Under the pieces are notes generated by a model. That model was not told where the DNA came from. It did no database searches and saw only the letters and a program-made list of their open reading frames with translations. A program made the position numbers and the translations under genes. Of a stretch of DNA of 64,000 nt, positions 53,732 to 60,811 are shown piece after piece. Source of the DNA: Pimelobacter simplex (GTDB lineage Bacteria > Actinomycetota > Actinomycetes > Propionibacteriales > Nocardioidaceae); NCBI RefSeq assembly GCF_024662235.1, contig NZ_CP096276.1, positions 3,348,001-3,412,000 on the forward strand, written 5' to 3'. Positions within the stretch are counted from its first letter, which is position 1, and the number at the start of each line of letters is the position of its first letter.

Positions 53732-54172
53732 ATGTCTGCCCCAGCCACCGGTCCCCGCGTCGCGATCGTGGCGGCTCGCTGGCACGCCGACATCGTCGAC
53801 GTCGCCGTCACCACGTTCACCGCCGAGCTCGAGCAGCGCGGCTACCAGGTCGACGTCGTGCAGGTGCCGGGGGCGTTCGAGATCCCCCTCCAGGTACGAC
53901 GCCGCGCCCTCTCGGGTGACTACGCCGCCGTCGCGGCGGCGGCGCTGGTGGTCGACGGCGGGATCTACCGCCACGACTTCGTCGCGTCCTCGGTGGTCGA
54001 CGCGCTGATGCGGGTGCAGCTCGAGACCGATGTGCCGGTGTTCTCGGCGGTGCTGACGCCGCACCACTTCCACGAGCACGACGAGCACACGGGCTACTTC
54101 CGCCGGCACTTCGAGACGAAGGGCCGCGAGCTCGCGACCGCGGTCGACGCGATCGTCCAGCTGCCTGCCTGA
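53732..54172 (+). CDS. ribH: 6,7-dimethyl-8-ribityllumazine synthase, RibH2-like
   Basis: A 146-residue lumazine synthase, which condenses ribulose-derived 3,4-dihydroxy-2-butanone-4-phosphate with the aminouracil precursor of riboflavin. VPGAFEIPLQ is the substrate-binding loop and the SVLTPHHFHE-type segment (here SAVLTPHHFHEHDEH) resembles the RibH2 class of Brucella and Mesorhizobium rather than the usual NGVLTVEN form. It stands alone, without ribA/B/D/E, so it may be a second copy or have another role. Confidence 0.88.
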   Translation: MSAPATGPRVAIVAARWHADIVDVAVTTFTAELEQRGYQVDVVQVPGAFEIPLQVRRRALSGDYAAVAAAALVVDGGIYRHDFVASSVVDALMRVQLETDVPVFSAVLTPHHFHEHDEHTGYFRRHFETKGRELATAVDAIVQLPA

Positions 54173-54219
54173 GCCCGCGCGCTCAGGCGCCGGGGTCCTG
54201 GAGCGGCGAGGCTGCTGGG

Positions 54220-54621
54220 GTGCCCCGGCGTCCCGTACCCCCGACTCTGTCCGCGCTCGAGCTGCTGGCGTCCCTCGCCGCGGTGATCGTGGTGGTGCTG
54301 ATGCCGCTGCAGTTCATCGGCGCGCACCTGTGCGCGTGGGGTGAGTGCTCGGTGCCGGACTCCGACGCGATCCGCACCTACCGGCTGATGGTGCTCGTGC
54401 TGGTGGTCGCCGTGACGACCACCCTCACCCTCTCCGTACGACGCCGCGCCCACGTCGCCGTCGCCGGGCACGCCGTCGTCGGGCTGGTGGGGCTGGCGGT
54501 GGCGCTGGTGTTCGCGATGCCGACGATCGACTGGGCGGACCTGCGGCGCGAGGAGCCGTCGGCGCCGAACCCGGACTACGTCCCGTGCTACTCCGGCTCG
54601 GGCGACTGCGTCGGCGGCTGA
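54220..54621 (+). CDS. Small membrane protein, unknown
   Basis: A 133-residue protein with three hydrophobic segments (LLASLAAVIVVVLMPLQFI, LMVLVLVVAVTTTLTLSV and VVGLVGLAVALVFAM) and two cysteine-bearing hydrophilic stretches (LCAWGECSVPDS; C-terminal VPCYSGSGDCVGG). GTG start, no ribosome site or hexamer visible. Its end overlaps the convergent DUF808 gene by 34 bp. Clear hydrophobic periodicity supports a real gene; no family is recognised. Confidence 0.6.
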   Translation: MPRRPVPPTLSALELLASLAAVIVVVLMPLQFIGAHLCAWGECSVPDSDAIRTYRLMVLVLVVAVTTTLTLSVRRRAHVAVAGHAVVGLVGLAVALVFAMPTIDWADLRREEPSAPNPDYVPCYSGSGDCVGG

Positions 54622-55613
54622 GCCGGGGCCTCGGCGGCCGCGGCGGACTCGTCCGCGTCGTAGCGCTCGATCGGGTCCTTGTCGCCCGAGAAGGGCAGCA
54701 CGCGCACGATCATGACGACCACGCTGCCGACGACGAGCCCGATGACGGCCGAGATGCCGGTGTTGGCGAGCCAGGCGAGGGTCGCGCCGGCGAAGCCGTG
54801 CACGGCGTGCTTGATGTCGTGCTCGATGTCGTGGACCCACTCGTAGGGGGCGTTCCACCAGCCGACCTCGTGGATGTTGACCAGGAGGATGTGGCCGCCG
54901 ACCCAGAGCATGGCGACGGTGCCGATGATGGAGAGCGCGGAGAGCACGCGCGGCATGGCGGCGACCAGGCCGCGGCCGACCCGCTGGGCGAGGGCGGAGG
55001 GGCGCTGGGCGAGGAGGAGCCCGGTGTCGTCCATCTTCACGATGAGCGCGACCACGCCGTAGACGGCGACGGTGATGACGATCGCGACGACGACGAGGAT
55101 GGCGAGACGGGCCCAGAAGCTCTCGTCCTTGACCGTGTCGAGGGCGATCACCATGATCTCGGCGGACAGGATGAGGTCGGTGCGGACGGCACCGGCGATC
55201 ATCTTCTTCTCCGCCTCGGGGCTGACCTCGGTGACCGGCGTCGCGTGGTCGTCGTGCTTCGAGAACAGGTGCCAGACCTTGTGCGCGCCCTCGTAGGCGA
55301 GGAAGGTTCCGCCGGCCATGAGGATGATCGGCAGCAGGCCCGGCAGGAACTCGCTGAGCAGCAGCGCCACCGGCAGGATGATCAGCAGCTTGTTGCGGAT
55401 CGAGCCGACCGCGATCTGCTTGACGATCGGGAGCTCGCGCTCCGCGGCGAGGCCGTGGACGTACTGCGGGGTGACGGCGGTGTCGTCGATCACCACGCCG
55501 GCGGCCTTGGTCGTGGCCCGGCCGGCGGCCGCTCCGACGTCGTCGATCGAGGCGGCGGCGAGCTTGGCGATGGCCGCGACGTCGTCGAGCAGGCCGAAGA
55601 GTCCGGCGCTCAC
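54588..55613 (-). CDS. DUF808 (YedI-like) membrane protein
   Basis: A 341-residue membrane protein. The N-terminal SAGLFGLLDDVAAIAKLAAASIDDV, then KAAGVVIDDTAVTPQYVHGL and GTFLAYEGAHKVWH are diagnostic of DUF808. About seven helices; an acidic, Pro-rich C-terminus. Function unknown. The GTG start overlaps the stop of a 9-codon leaderless ORF (GTGA), implying translational coupling. Confidence 0.9.
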   Translation of the reverse strand: MSAGLFGLLDDVAAIAKLAAASIDDVGAAAGRATTKAAGVVIDDTAVTPQYVHGLAAERELPIVKQIAVGSIRNKLLIILPVALLLSEFLPGLLPIILMAGGTFLAYEGAHKVWHLFSKHDDHATPVTEVSPEAEKKMIAGAVRTDLILSAEIMVIALDTVKDESFWARLAILVVVAIVITVAVYGVVALIVKMDDTGLLLAQRPSALAQRVGRGLVAAMPRVLSALSIIGTVAMLWVGGHILLVNIHEVGWWNAPYEWVHDIEHDIKHAVHGFAGATLAWLANTGISAVIGLVVGSVVVMIVRVLPFSGDKDPIERYDADESAAAAEAPAQPPTQSPEPE

Positions 55614-55639
55614 GACGGACCGTGGGTGCTGAGGCGCAT
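55610..55639 (-). CDS. Leaderless 9-codon ORF coupled to DUF808
   Basis: ATG at 55639 encodes MRLSTHGPS and a TGA that overlaps the DUF808 GTG by two bases. TAGCCT (55646-55651) lies 6 nt upstream, so the transcript should begin at this ATG and the downstream GTG be reached by termination-reinitiation. No Shine-Dalgarno sequence precedes the GTG, which fits such a mechanism. Too short for homology evidence. Confidence 0.55.
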   Translation of the reverse strand: MRLSTHGPS

Positions 55640-55645
55640 GCCGGA

Positions 55646-55651
55646 AGGCTA
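55646..55651 (-). promoter_or_regulatory. -10 hexamer TAGCCT before the 9-codon ORF
   Basis: Minus-strand TAGCCT, 6 nt, then ATG at 55639. It overlaps the end of the upstream co-directional acyltransferase gene (55649-55651). Confidence 0.5.
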
Positions 55652-56743
55652 CCGGCCGGCGTGCACCACCTCGTCCGCCTGCTCGGGCGTGGGCGCTCCC
55701 CCGTGCTCCTGGTCGTGGACGACCGCGGTCAGCACGACCGCCTCGCGGACCCTGCGCTGCGCGGTGCCGAAGGGGTCCGCGACGTGGGTGAGCACGCGTC
55801 GTACCGGGGGCGAGGCGAGGCCGAGGGCGATCCCCAGGCCGAGCGCGGTGCCGACGACCAGGCTGAGGGCGGGGTGGGTGTCGGCCCAGTCGCTGAAGCC
55901 GGCGTAGTCCAGGCCCTTCACGGCGAAGCCGTGGACGAGGTAGACGATCATCGTCGCGGCACCCATCCGAGTGAACCAGCCGCTGACCCGCGGGACGACG
56001 GCCAGCCACGCGAACGTCCCCGCCAGTCCGACGCCCACGACCATGAGCCGGGTGAGCAGCGCGGTCGGCGTCGGGTCGTCCATGAGGGTGAACGGGCGGT
56101 AGTAGAGGTACCCGGTCGAGGCCCAGTGCTCCAGGTTGACCGCGAGCACCCCGATGAGCGCGAAGGCGGCGACACCGAGGATCGCGGGGGTCCGGCCGCG
56201 GAGCCACTCCATCCGCTCCGGCGTCATCATCGCCCCGAGCACGAAGAACGGCAGGAAGCCGAGGATCCGGGGCAGGTCCATCCAGCGGGTCCACTCGCCG
56301 TCGAGGAAGCCGCTGCCCAGGCAGATCCCCAGCGCCAGGACGACGGCCGCGCCGGGTCCGAGCGGGCGCAGCATCGGGAGGACGAGGCGCCACCCGACGA
56401 GCGCCAGGAGGTACCACATCGGGAAGTGCGGATCGGTCCACAGGTACTCCAGGCGCTCCCCGCCGACGTGCAGCCGGAACCAGGCCAGCGCGCCCTCGAA
56501 CAGGACGTACGGCACGAGCAGCGTGGTGACCAGGCCCCAGAGCCGGTCGGGCCGGTAGGAGAACCCGCGCGAGAGGTAGCCGGAGAGGAACACGAACGCC
56601 GGCATGTGCCACAGGTAGACGAAGTCGTACAGGTGTCCTGCCAGCGCGTCCGAGGGCAGCAGCGCCCACGTGTGCCCGAGCACGACGAGCACGATGAGGC
56701 CCATCTTGGCGTTGTCCCACCAGGGATCCCGAGGAGTCGGCAT
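55649..56743 (-). CDS. Membrane acyltransferase, fucose-4-O-acetylase-like
   Basis: A 364-residue protein with ten or so hydrophobic helices, of the acyltransferase-3 superfamily. N-terminal RDPWWDNAKMGLIVLVVLGHTW carries the catalytic His (GHTW), and YLWHMPAFVFLSGYLSRGF and FPMWYLLALVGWRL are typical. Members acetylate glycans or membrane sugars. The ATG at 56743 begins the conserved MPTPRDPW; AAGGAG lies only 2 nt away, so the true start may be the adjacent GTG or upstream TTG. Confidence 0.85.
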   Translation of the reverse strand: MPTPRDPWWDNAKMGLIVLVVLGHTWALLPSDALAGHLYDFVYLWHMPAFVFLSGYLSRGFSYRPDRLWGLVTTLLVPYVLFEGALAWFRLHVGGERLEYLWTDPHFPMWYLLALVGWRLVLPMLRPLGPGAAVVLALGICLGSGFLDGEWTRWMDLPRILGFLPFFVLGAMMTPERMEWLRGRTPAILGVAAFALIGVLAVNLEHWASTGYLYYRPFTLMDDPTPTALLTRLMVVGVGLAGTFAWLAVVPRVSGWFTRMGAATMIVYLVHGFAVKGLDYAGFSDWADTHPALSLVVGTALGLGIALGLASPPVRRVLTHVADPFGTAQRRVREAVVLTAVVHDQEHGGAPTPEQADEVVHAGR

Positions 56744-56830
56744 CACTCCTTGGTACCCGCCGCTCCTGAGGAAAGTCCAAGTGTCCGACAACCTGACACC
56801 CGGCTCAGGTCGCTCAGGCGGCGCGGCAGC

Positions 56831-57856
56831 TCAGTCGGCGACGAGCCCCAGGCGCAGGTACTCCGCGGCGTAGGTGCCGCTGAGCAGCAGCGAGGCGTAC
56901 CGGCCGACCTCGGCGGCCGCCTCGGACGCCACGTGCTCGATCCGGACGTCGTGGGCCCGGGCGGCGTCCTCGAGGCGCAGCCGCTGGTCGCGCACGACCG
57001 GGTCGTCGATGCCGTCGTCGAGCAGCACGAGGACCGGCCGGCGCTCGCCGGTGTCGTCGGCGAACGGGTCGGCGAAGACGTTGCGCGGGCGGGCCGCCTC
57101 GATCACGGGCAGGAGGTGCTCGGCGTCGCCGGCGAGCGCCGCCCGTCCGGACGTACGCCGGATCGACTCCGCGACCCGGCGTGCGGCGCGGGCCGCGAGC
57201 ACCGATCCGCCCCACAGCAGGGGGTTGGCGTCGGCGAGCGAGATGGCGAGCATCTTGGCCGGGTTGATGGAGATGTCGCGGTGCGGCGAGCAGCCGATGG
57301 CGACGGCGTCGAGTGCCTCGGCGACGGCCTCGGGGTCGGCGGTGGGGCCGAGCTCGACCTGGTCGAGGAAGGAGAGCATGGCGACCGCGGTGGCGAGCTG
57401 GTCGCTGGTGCTGGTCGGGAGGACGGTCGCCCAGCGGCCGGTGGCGTGCTCGGCGACGACCGAGTCCGGGGGCGCGGCGACGACGAGCTGGCAGCCGCGG
57501 CGGGCGGCCTCGGCGACCGCGAGCGCGGTCCCGGCGTCCCCACCCTCGGGGGCCAGGACGACGACCAGGTCGAGGCTGCCGGCCCAGCCGGGCAGCGCCG
57601 GGGAGGGCCAGGCCACGAACGGCACCGGGCAGAAGGGCTCCAGCACCGCGCGGAGCAGGCGGGAGTCGGGGCCCGCCGCGATGACCGCGCGGGGCCGGGT
57701 GTCACTGGCACGGGCGACCGCCTCGGCGATCGCGTCGGTGGCGGCGTCGACCTCACGGCGTACCCGGGCGCCGGACTCGGCCAGCGTCCGCAGCCGCAGG
57801 TCCGCTCCGGCCAGGGCCGATGCGTCGTCCAGCCGCGACTCGTCGAACCAGACCAT
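56831..57856 (-). CDS. SIS-domain phosphosugar-isomerase-like protein of the manB cluster
   Basis: A 341-residue protein resembling the bifunctional phosphoglucose/phosphomannose isomerase-like proteins found between manB and manA in actinobacteria (Rv3256c position). Segments AVIAAGPDSRLLRAVL and LVVVLAPEGGDAGTALAVAEA fit a SIS fold; LLWGGSVLAARAARRVAESI is conserved C-terminally. Enzymatic activity is unproven. GAGG about 8 nt before the ATG. manA itself, usually next, is replaced here by the acyltransferase. Confidence 0.8.
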   Translation of the reverse strand: MVWFDESRLDDASALAGADLRLRTLAESGARVRREVDAATDAIAEAVARASDTRPRAVIAAGPDSRLLRAVLEPFCPVPFVAWPSPALPGWAGSLDLVVVLAPEGGDAGTALAVAEAARRGCQLVVAAPPDSVVAEHATGRWATVLPTSTSDQLATAVAMLSFLDQVELGPTADPEAVAEALDAVAIGCSPHRDISINPAKMLAISLADANPLLWGGSVLAARAARRVAESIRRTSGRAALAGDAEHLLPVIEAARPRNVFADPFADDTGERRPVLVLLDDGIDDPVVRDQRLRLEDAARAHDVRIEHVASEAAAEVGRYASLLLSGTYAAEYLRLGLVAD

Positions 57857-57867
57857 CGCAGGCTGCC

Positions 57868-58044
57868 TCAGGCCGGCTTGCGGGCTTCGTCGACCAGCAG
57901 GACCGGGATCCCGTCGCGCACCGGGTAGACCAGTCCGCAGCCCGAGCAGGCGAGCTCGGGGACCTCGGTGAGCGTCAGCTCGCCCTTGCAGGACGGGCAG
58001 ACGATGATCGCGAGGAGCTCCGGGGAGACCTCCGGGGCGCTCAC
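57868..58044 (-). CDS. Trm112-family protein
   Basis: A 58-residue protein: LLAIIVCPSCKGELTL and ELACSGCGLVYPVRDGIPVLL, giving the four zinc-type cysteines and the PVRDGIPVLL tail of bacterial Trm112. These small partners activate methyltransferases or stabilise other enzymes. Its GTG overlaps the manB stop (GTGA), and the SIS-like gene follows 12 nt later. Confidence 0.92.
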   Translation of the reverse strand: MSAPEVSPELLAIIVCPSCKGELTLTEVPELACSGCGLVYPVRDGIPVLLVDEARKPA

Positions 58045-59420
58045 TTGCCGCTCCGGATGATCGCGAGGGCCTCGTCACGGACTCGGGCCATGGTGGGCTC
58101 GTCCTTTCCTTCGGCGTTCAGCCGCAGCAGCGGCTCGGTGTTGGAGGCGCGCACGTTGAACGCCCAGTCGGCGTGGCCGATGCTCAGCCCGTCGAGCTTG
58201 TCGATGGTGACGCCGTCCTGCGCGCCGTACGCCTCCTCGAGGGCGGCGAGCACGGCGTCCTGGTCGGCGACGGTGCTGTTGATCTCGCCGCTGAGCGGGT
58301 AGCGCTCGTAGGCCCGGAGCAGGTCGGAGAGCGGACGGTCGGACTCGGCGAGCGCGGCCAGCGCGTGGAGCGCGGCGAGCATGCCGGAGTCGGCGCGCCA
58401 GAAGTCGCGGAAGTAGAAGTGACCGCTGTGCTCGCCGCCGAAGACGGCGTCGGTCTCGGCCATCGTCGCCTTGATGTAGGAGTGGCCGACCCGCGTGCGC
58501 ACCGGCGTACCGCCGAGCTCGGTGACGATCTCGGGCACCGCGCGCGAGGTGATCAGGTTGTGGATCACCGTGGCGCCGGGCTCCTTGGCGAGCTCGCGCG
58601 CGGCGATCAGCGCCGTCAGCGTGGACGGCGAGACCAGCTCACCGCGCTCGTCGACCAGGAAGCATCGGTCGGCGTCGCCGTCGAAGGCGAGCCCGATGTC
58701 GGCGCGCTCGGCGATCACGCGCTTCTGGAGGTCGACCAGGTTGGCGGGCTCGATCGGGTTCGCCTCGTGGTTGGGGAAGGTGCCGTCGAGCTCGAAGTAC
58801 ATCGGGATCATCTCGACCTGGCCGGCCAGCCGCTCGAAGACGGCCGGCGCGGTGTGCCCGGCCATGCCGTTGCCGGCGTCGACCACGACCTTGAGCCGGC
58901 GCCCGGCGACGGGAGCGAGCGAGAGCAGGTGCGCGGCGTAGGCCTGGAGCACGTCGTGCTCCCCGATCGACCCCGAGCGTCCGCTCGCGGCGACCGGCGA
59001 TCCGGCCGCGACCCGGTCCCGGATCTCGGCCAGGCCGCTCTCGGCACCCACCGGCTGCGCGAGGGCCCGGCACATCTTGATGCCGTTGTACTGCGCGGGG
59101 TTGTGGCTCGCGGTGAACATCGCGCCCGGCAGGTTGAGGTGCCCGGAGGCGAAGTAGAGCTGGTCGGTCGAGGCCAGGCCGATCATCGTCACGTCGGCGC
59201 CGGCCGTGGTCGCCCCGTCGGCGAAGGCACCCGCCAGCGCGGGCGAGCTGGGCCGCATGTCGTAGCCGATGACGAGCGCGTCGATGCCGAGCACCGCGAC
59301 GTAGGCCGCACCGGCGGCGCGGGCGAGCTCCTCGTCGAGCTGTTCACCGACGATGCCACGGACGTCGTAGGCCTTGAAGACCTTGCTCAGGTTGTCCGGG
59401 GACGTGGTGGCACTGGCCAT
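58041..59420 (-). CDS. manB: Phosphomannomutase/phosphoglucomutase
   Basis: A 459-residue alpha-D-phosphohexomutase: active-site phosphoserine loop FTASHNPAQYNG, metal-binding FDGDADRCF, sugar-binding GGEHSGHFYF and phosphate-binding RASNTEPLLRL. It interconverts mannose-6-P and mannose-1-P for GDP-mannose and glycolipid synthesis. ATG with TAAGGT 6 nt upstream, leaderless. First gene of manB-trm112-SIS. Confidence 0.95.
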   Translation of the reverse strand: MASATTSPDNLSKVFKAYDVRGIVGEQLDEELARAAGAAYVAVLGIDALVIGYDMRPSSPALAGAFADGATTAGADVTMIGLASTDQLYFASGHLNLPGAMFTASHNPAQYNGIKMCRALAQPVGAESGLAEIRDRVAAGSPVAASGRSGSIGEHDVLQAYAAHLLSLAPVAGRRLKVVVDAGNGMAGHTAPAVFERLAGQVEMIPMYFELDGTFPNHEANPIEPANLVDLQKRVIAERADIGLAFDGDADRCFLVDERGELVSPSTLTALIAARELAKEPGATVIHNLITSRAVPEIVTELGGTPVRTRVGHSYIKATMAETDAVFGGEHSGHFYFRDFWRADSGMLAALHALAALAESDRPLSDLLRAYERYPLSGEINSTVADQDAVLAALEEAYGAQDGVTIDKLDGLSIGHADWAFNVRASNTEPLLRLNAEGKDEPTMARVRDEALAIIRSGK

Positions 59421-59426
59421 GCGGCG

Positions 59427-59432
59427 ACCTTA
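59427..59432 (-). promoter_or_regulatory. -10 hexamer TAAGGT of leaderless manB transcript
   Basis: Minus-strand TAAGGT, 6 nt, then ATG at 59420. Confidence 0.6.
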
Positions 59433-59462
59433 GTGCACGGCGGTGGGGCGCAGTTACTCCGA

Positions 59463-59536
59463 CCGGCAGCACGGCGAGAGGCGCCGCCCGGCAGCTTGCT
59501 GCCCCAACCTGCGCCGGAGACGGGCTCGGTCTCAAT
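59463..59536. repeat. Dispersed 75-bp repeat, copy B
   Basis: Counterpart of copy A at 42701-42775: begins CCGGCAGC, contains GCGAGAGGCGC, GGCAGC-TT-GCTGCC and GCGCCGGAGACGGGCTCGG. Its right end overlaps the DUF3499 stop, so on the minus strand it starts exactly where the DUF3499 transcript should end, suggesting a terminator role. Confidence 0.65.
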
Positions 59537-59909
59537 CAGAGGTCAGCATGCGCAGGTGGCCCTTGCGAGCCACCTCACGTCCGGGCTCACGCGGCGCCTC
59601 GACGGGCTCGCGGCGGACCGGACGCGCGGCCTCGCGGACCGCGTCGGCGAGCGCCAGCAGGTCGTCGTTGCTGGGCCCCTGCTGCTGGTTGCCGAGCGAG
59701 AGCCGGACGACCTCCCAGCCGCGCGGCGCGGAGAGCCGCTCGCTGTGGACGTCGCACAGGTCGTAGGCGTGCGGCTCGGCGAAGGTCGCCAGCGGGCCGA
59801 GCACGGCGGTCGAGTCGGCGTACACGTAGGTCAGGGTGGCGACGGCGCGACGGGCACAGGCCGTACGCGAACACGTACGCAGGCTCTGGGGTGCCGGACT
59901 CGCGCTCAC
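59532..59909 (-). CDS. DUF3499 family protein
   Basis: A 125-residue protein whose N-terminal half holds the DUF3499 Cys pattern RTCSRTACARRAVATLTYVYADS and HAYDLCDVHSERLSAPRGW, likely zinc-binding. Function unknown; conserved beside manB in actinobacteria. GTG start at 59909 with TAGCGT 7 nt upstream. Confidence 0.92.
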   Translation of the reverse strand: MSASPAPQSLRTCSRTACARRAVATLTYVYADSTAVLGPLATFAEPHAYDLCDVHSERLSAPRGWEVVRLSLGNQQQGPSNDDLLALADAVREAARPVRREPVEAPREPGREVARKGHLRMLTSD

Positions 59910-59916
59910 GCGGCAG

Positions 59917-59922
59917 ACGCTA
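59917..59922 (-). promoter_or_regulatory. -10 hexamer TAGCGT of leaderless DUF3499 transcript
   Basis: Minus-strand TAGCGT, 7 nt, then GTG at 59909; it faces the zincin-family promoter 24 bp away. Confidence 0.55.
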
Positions 59923-59946
59923 CCGCCCCGAGCCTCGTGGAGTGGA

Positions 59947-59952
59947 TAGGCT
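59947..59952 (+). promoter_or_regulatory. -10 hexamer TAGGCT of leaderless zincin-family transcript
   Basis: TAGGCT, 7 nt, then GTG at 59960. It defines the start of the downstream gene and removes the overlap with DUF3499 that a longer open frame would imply. Confidence 0.6.
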
Positions 59953-59959
59953 CGCTGAC

Positions 59960-60403
59960 GTGGAGCAGCTCGTCCCCCGCCGCCGGCGCGACCGACGTGG
60001 GCGCGGCATGCGCGGACCCGCCGTGCTCCCGCTCGAGACCGGGCACCAGCCGCCGGTCCCCCGCAGCTCGCGCGAGACCTTCGACCGGATCATGCTCGAT
60101 GTCGTCTCCGCCATCGACGAGCGCTGGTCGGACCACCTCGGCCTGGTCGAGTACGCCGTCGAGGACACCCCCGACCTGCCCGACGACTGGGACTCCGGCC
60201 GGGTGCCCCTCTCCTCGCTGGTCCGCGGCTCCGGCAGCCGGCCGACCCGGCTCGTCGTGTTCCGGCGGCCCCTGGAGCACCGGGCGGCCGACCGTGCCGA
60301 CCTGGAGGCGATCGTGCTGACCGTGGTGGTCGAGCAGGTCGCCGAGCTGCTCGGGATCGAGCCGAGCGACGTCGACCCGCGGTACCCGTCGGACGACGAC
60401 TGA
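59960..60403 (+). CDS. Zincin-like metallopeptidase family protein, active site degenerate
   Basis: A 147-residue member of the minor zincin family (PF06262 type): SSRETFDRIMLDVVSAIDERW, LGLVEYAVEDTP and the helix that normally carries HExxH. Here that helix reads VVVEQVAELLGIE, lacking both His, so metal-dependent proteolysis is unlikely. Actinobacterial members at this locus (Rv3259 position) may generally be inactive. GTG at 59960 is selected by the leaderless hexamer; the frame extends upstream to 59891 without family similarity. Confidence 0.85.
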   Translation: MEQLVPRRRRDRRGRGMRGPAVLPLETGHQPPVPRSSRETFDRIMLDVVSAIDERWSDHLGLVEYAVEDTPDLPDDWDSGRVPLSSLVRGSGSRPTRLVVFRRPLEHRAADRADLEAIVLTVVVEQVAELLGIEPSDVDPRYPSDDD

Positions 60404-60418
60404 GGCGCGGCCTGGCCG

Positions 60419-60804
60419 ATGAGGCTGTGGATCGTGGGCTGTGCGCCCGGGGCGCGGGGCTGCCCCGTCGTACTGAAGGGCGAGCTCAACCAGCCGTGGT
60501 CGTGGGACGCCCACCGCCCCGGACCGCCGGGGGACGTGCCGTCCGGCTACGTCTACACCGCCCGGCACCGGTGCTCGACCTTGACTACTGGGACCTGAAC
60601 TGGCTGGCCTCGGAGCGGTTCCTCGACGTCTGCCGGGCGTTCGGCCTGCGCGTCCACCCGGTCCGGTCGAGGTGCTGCAGTCGGGCGGGAAGCCGACCGG
60701 GCCTCGGTGATCGACCTCGAGGCCTCGGAGGCCGAGCTCGCAGGGCTGCGCGGTCTCGCGTTCTCCGACCTGACCACCCACACGCAGGCGGACTTCTGGG
60801 GCTG
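60419..60804 (+). pseudogene. Frameshifted hypothetical gene
   Basis: A protein-like sequence spread over three frames: ATG at 60419 starts MRLWIVGCAPGARG and continues to SGYVYTARH; it then resumes in another frame as VLDLDYWDLNWLASERFL and FGLRVHPV, and finishes in a third as SVIDLEASEAELAGL and SDLTTHTQADFWG with TGA at 60802. At least two frameshifts are needed, so it is a decayed gene or the assembly has indels. The intact protein would have about 125 residues. Family not recognised. Confidence 0.6.
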
Positions 60805-60811
60805 AGGCCCG

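Noticed and set aside
59891..59960. A longer N-terminus for the zincin-family protein overlapping DUF3499
   Set aside because: The extra residues lack family similarity and would overlap the divergent gene; the GTG at 59960 has a leaderless hexamer at 7 nt.
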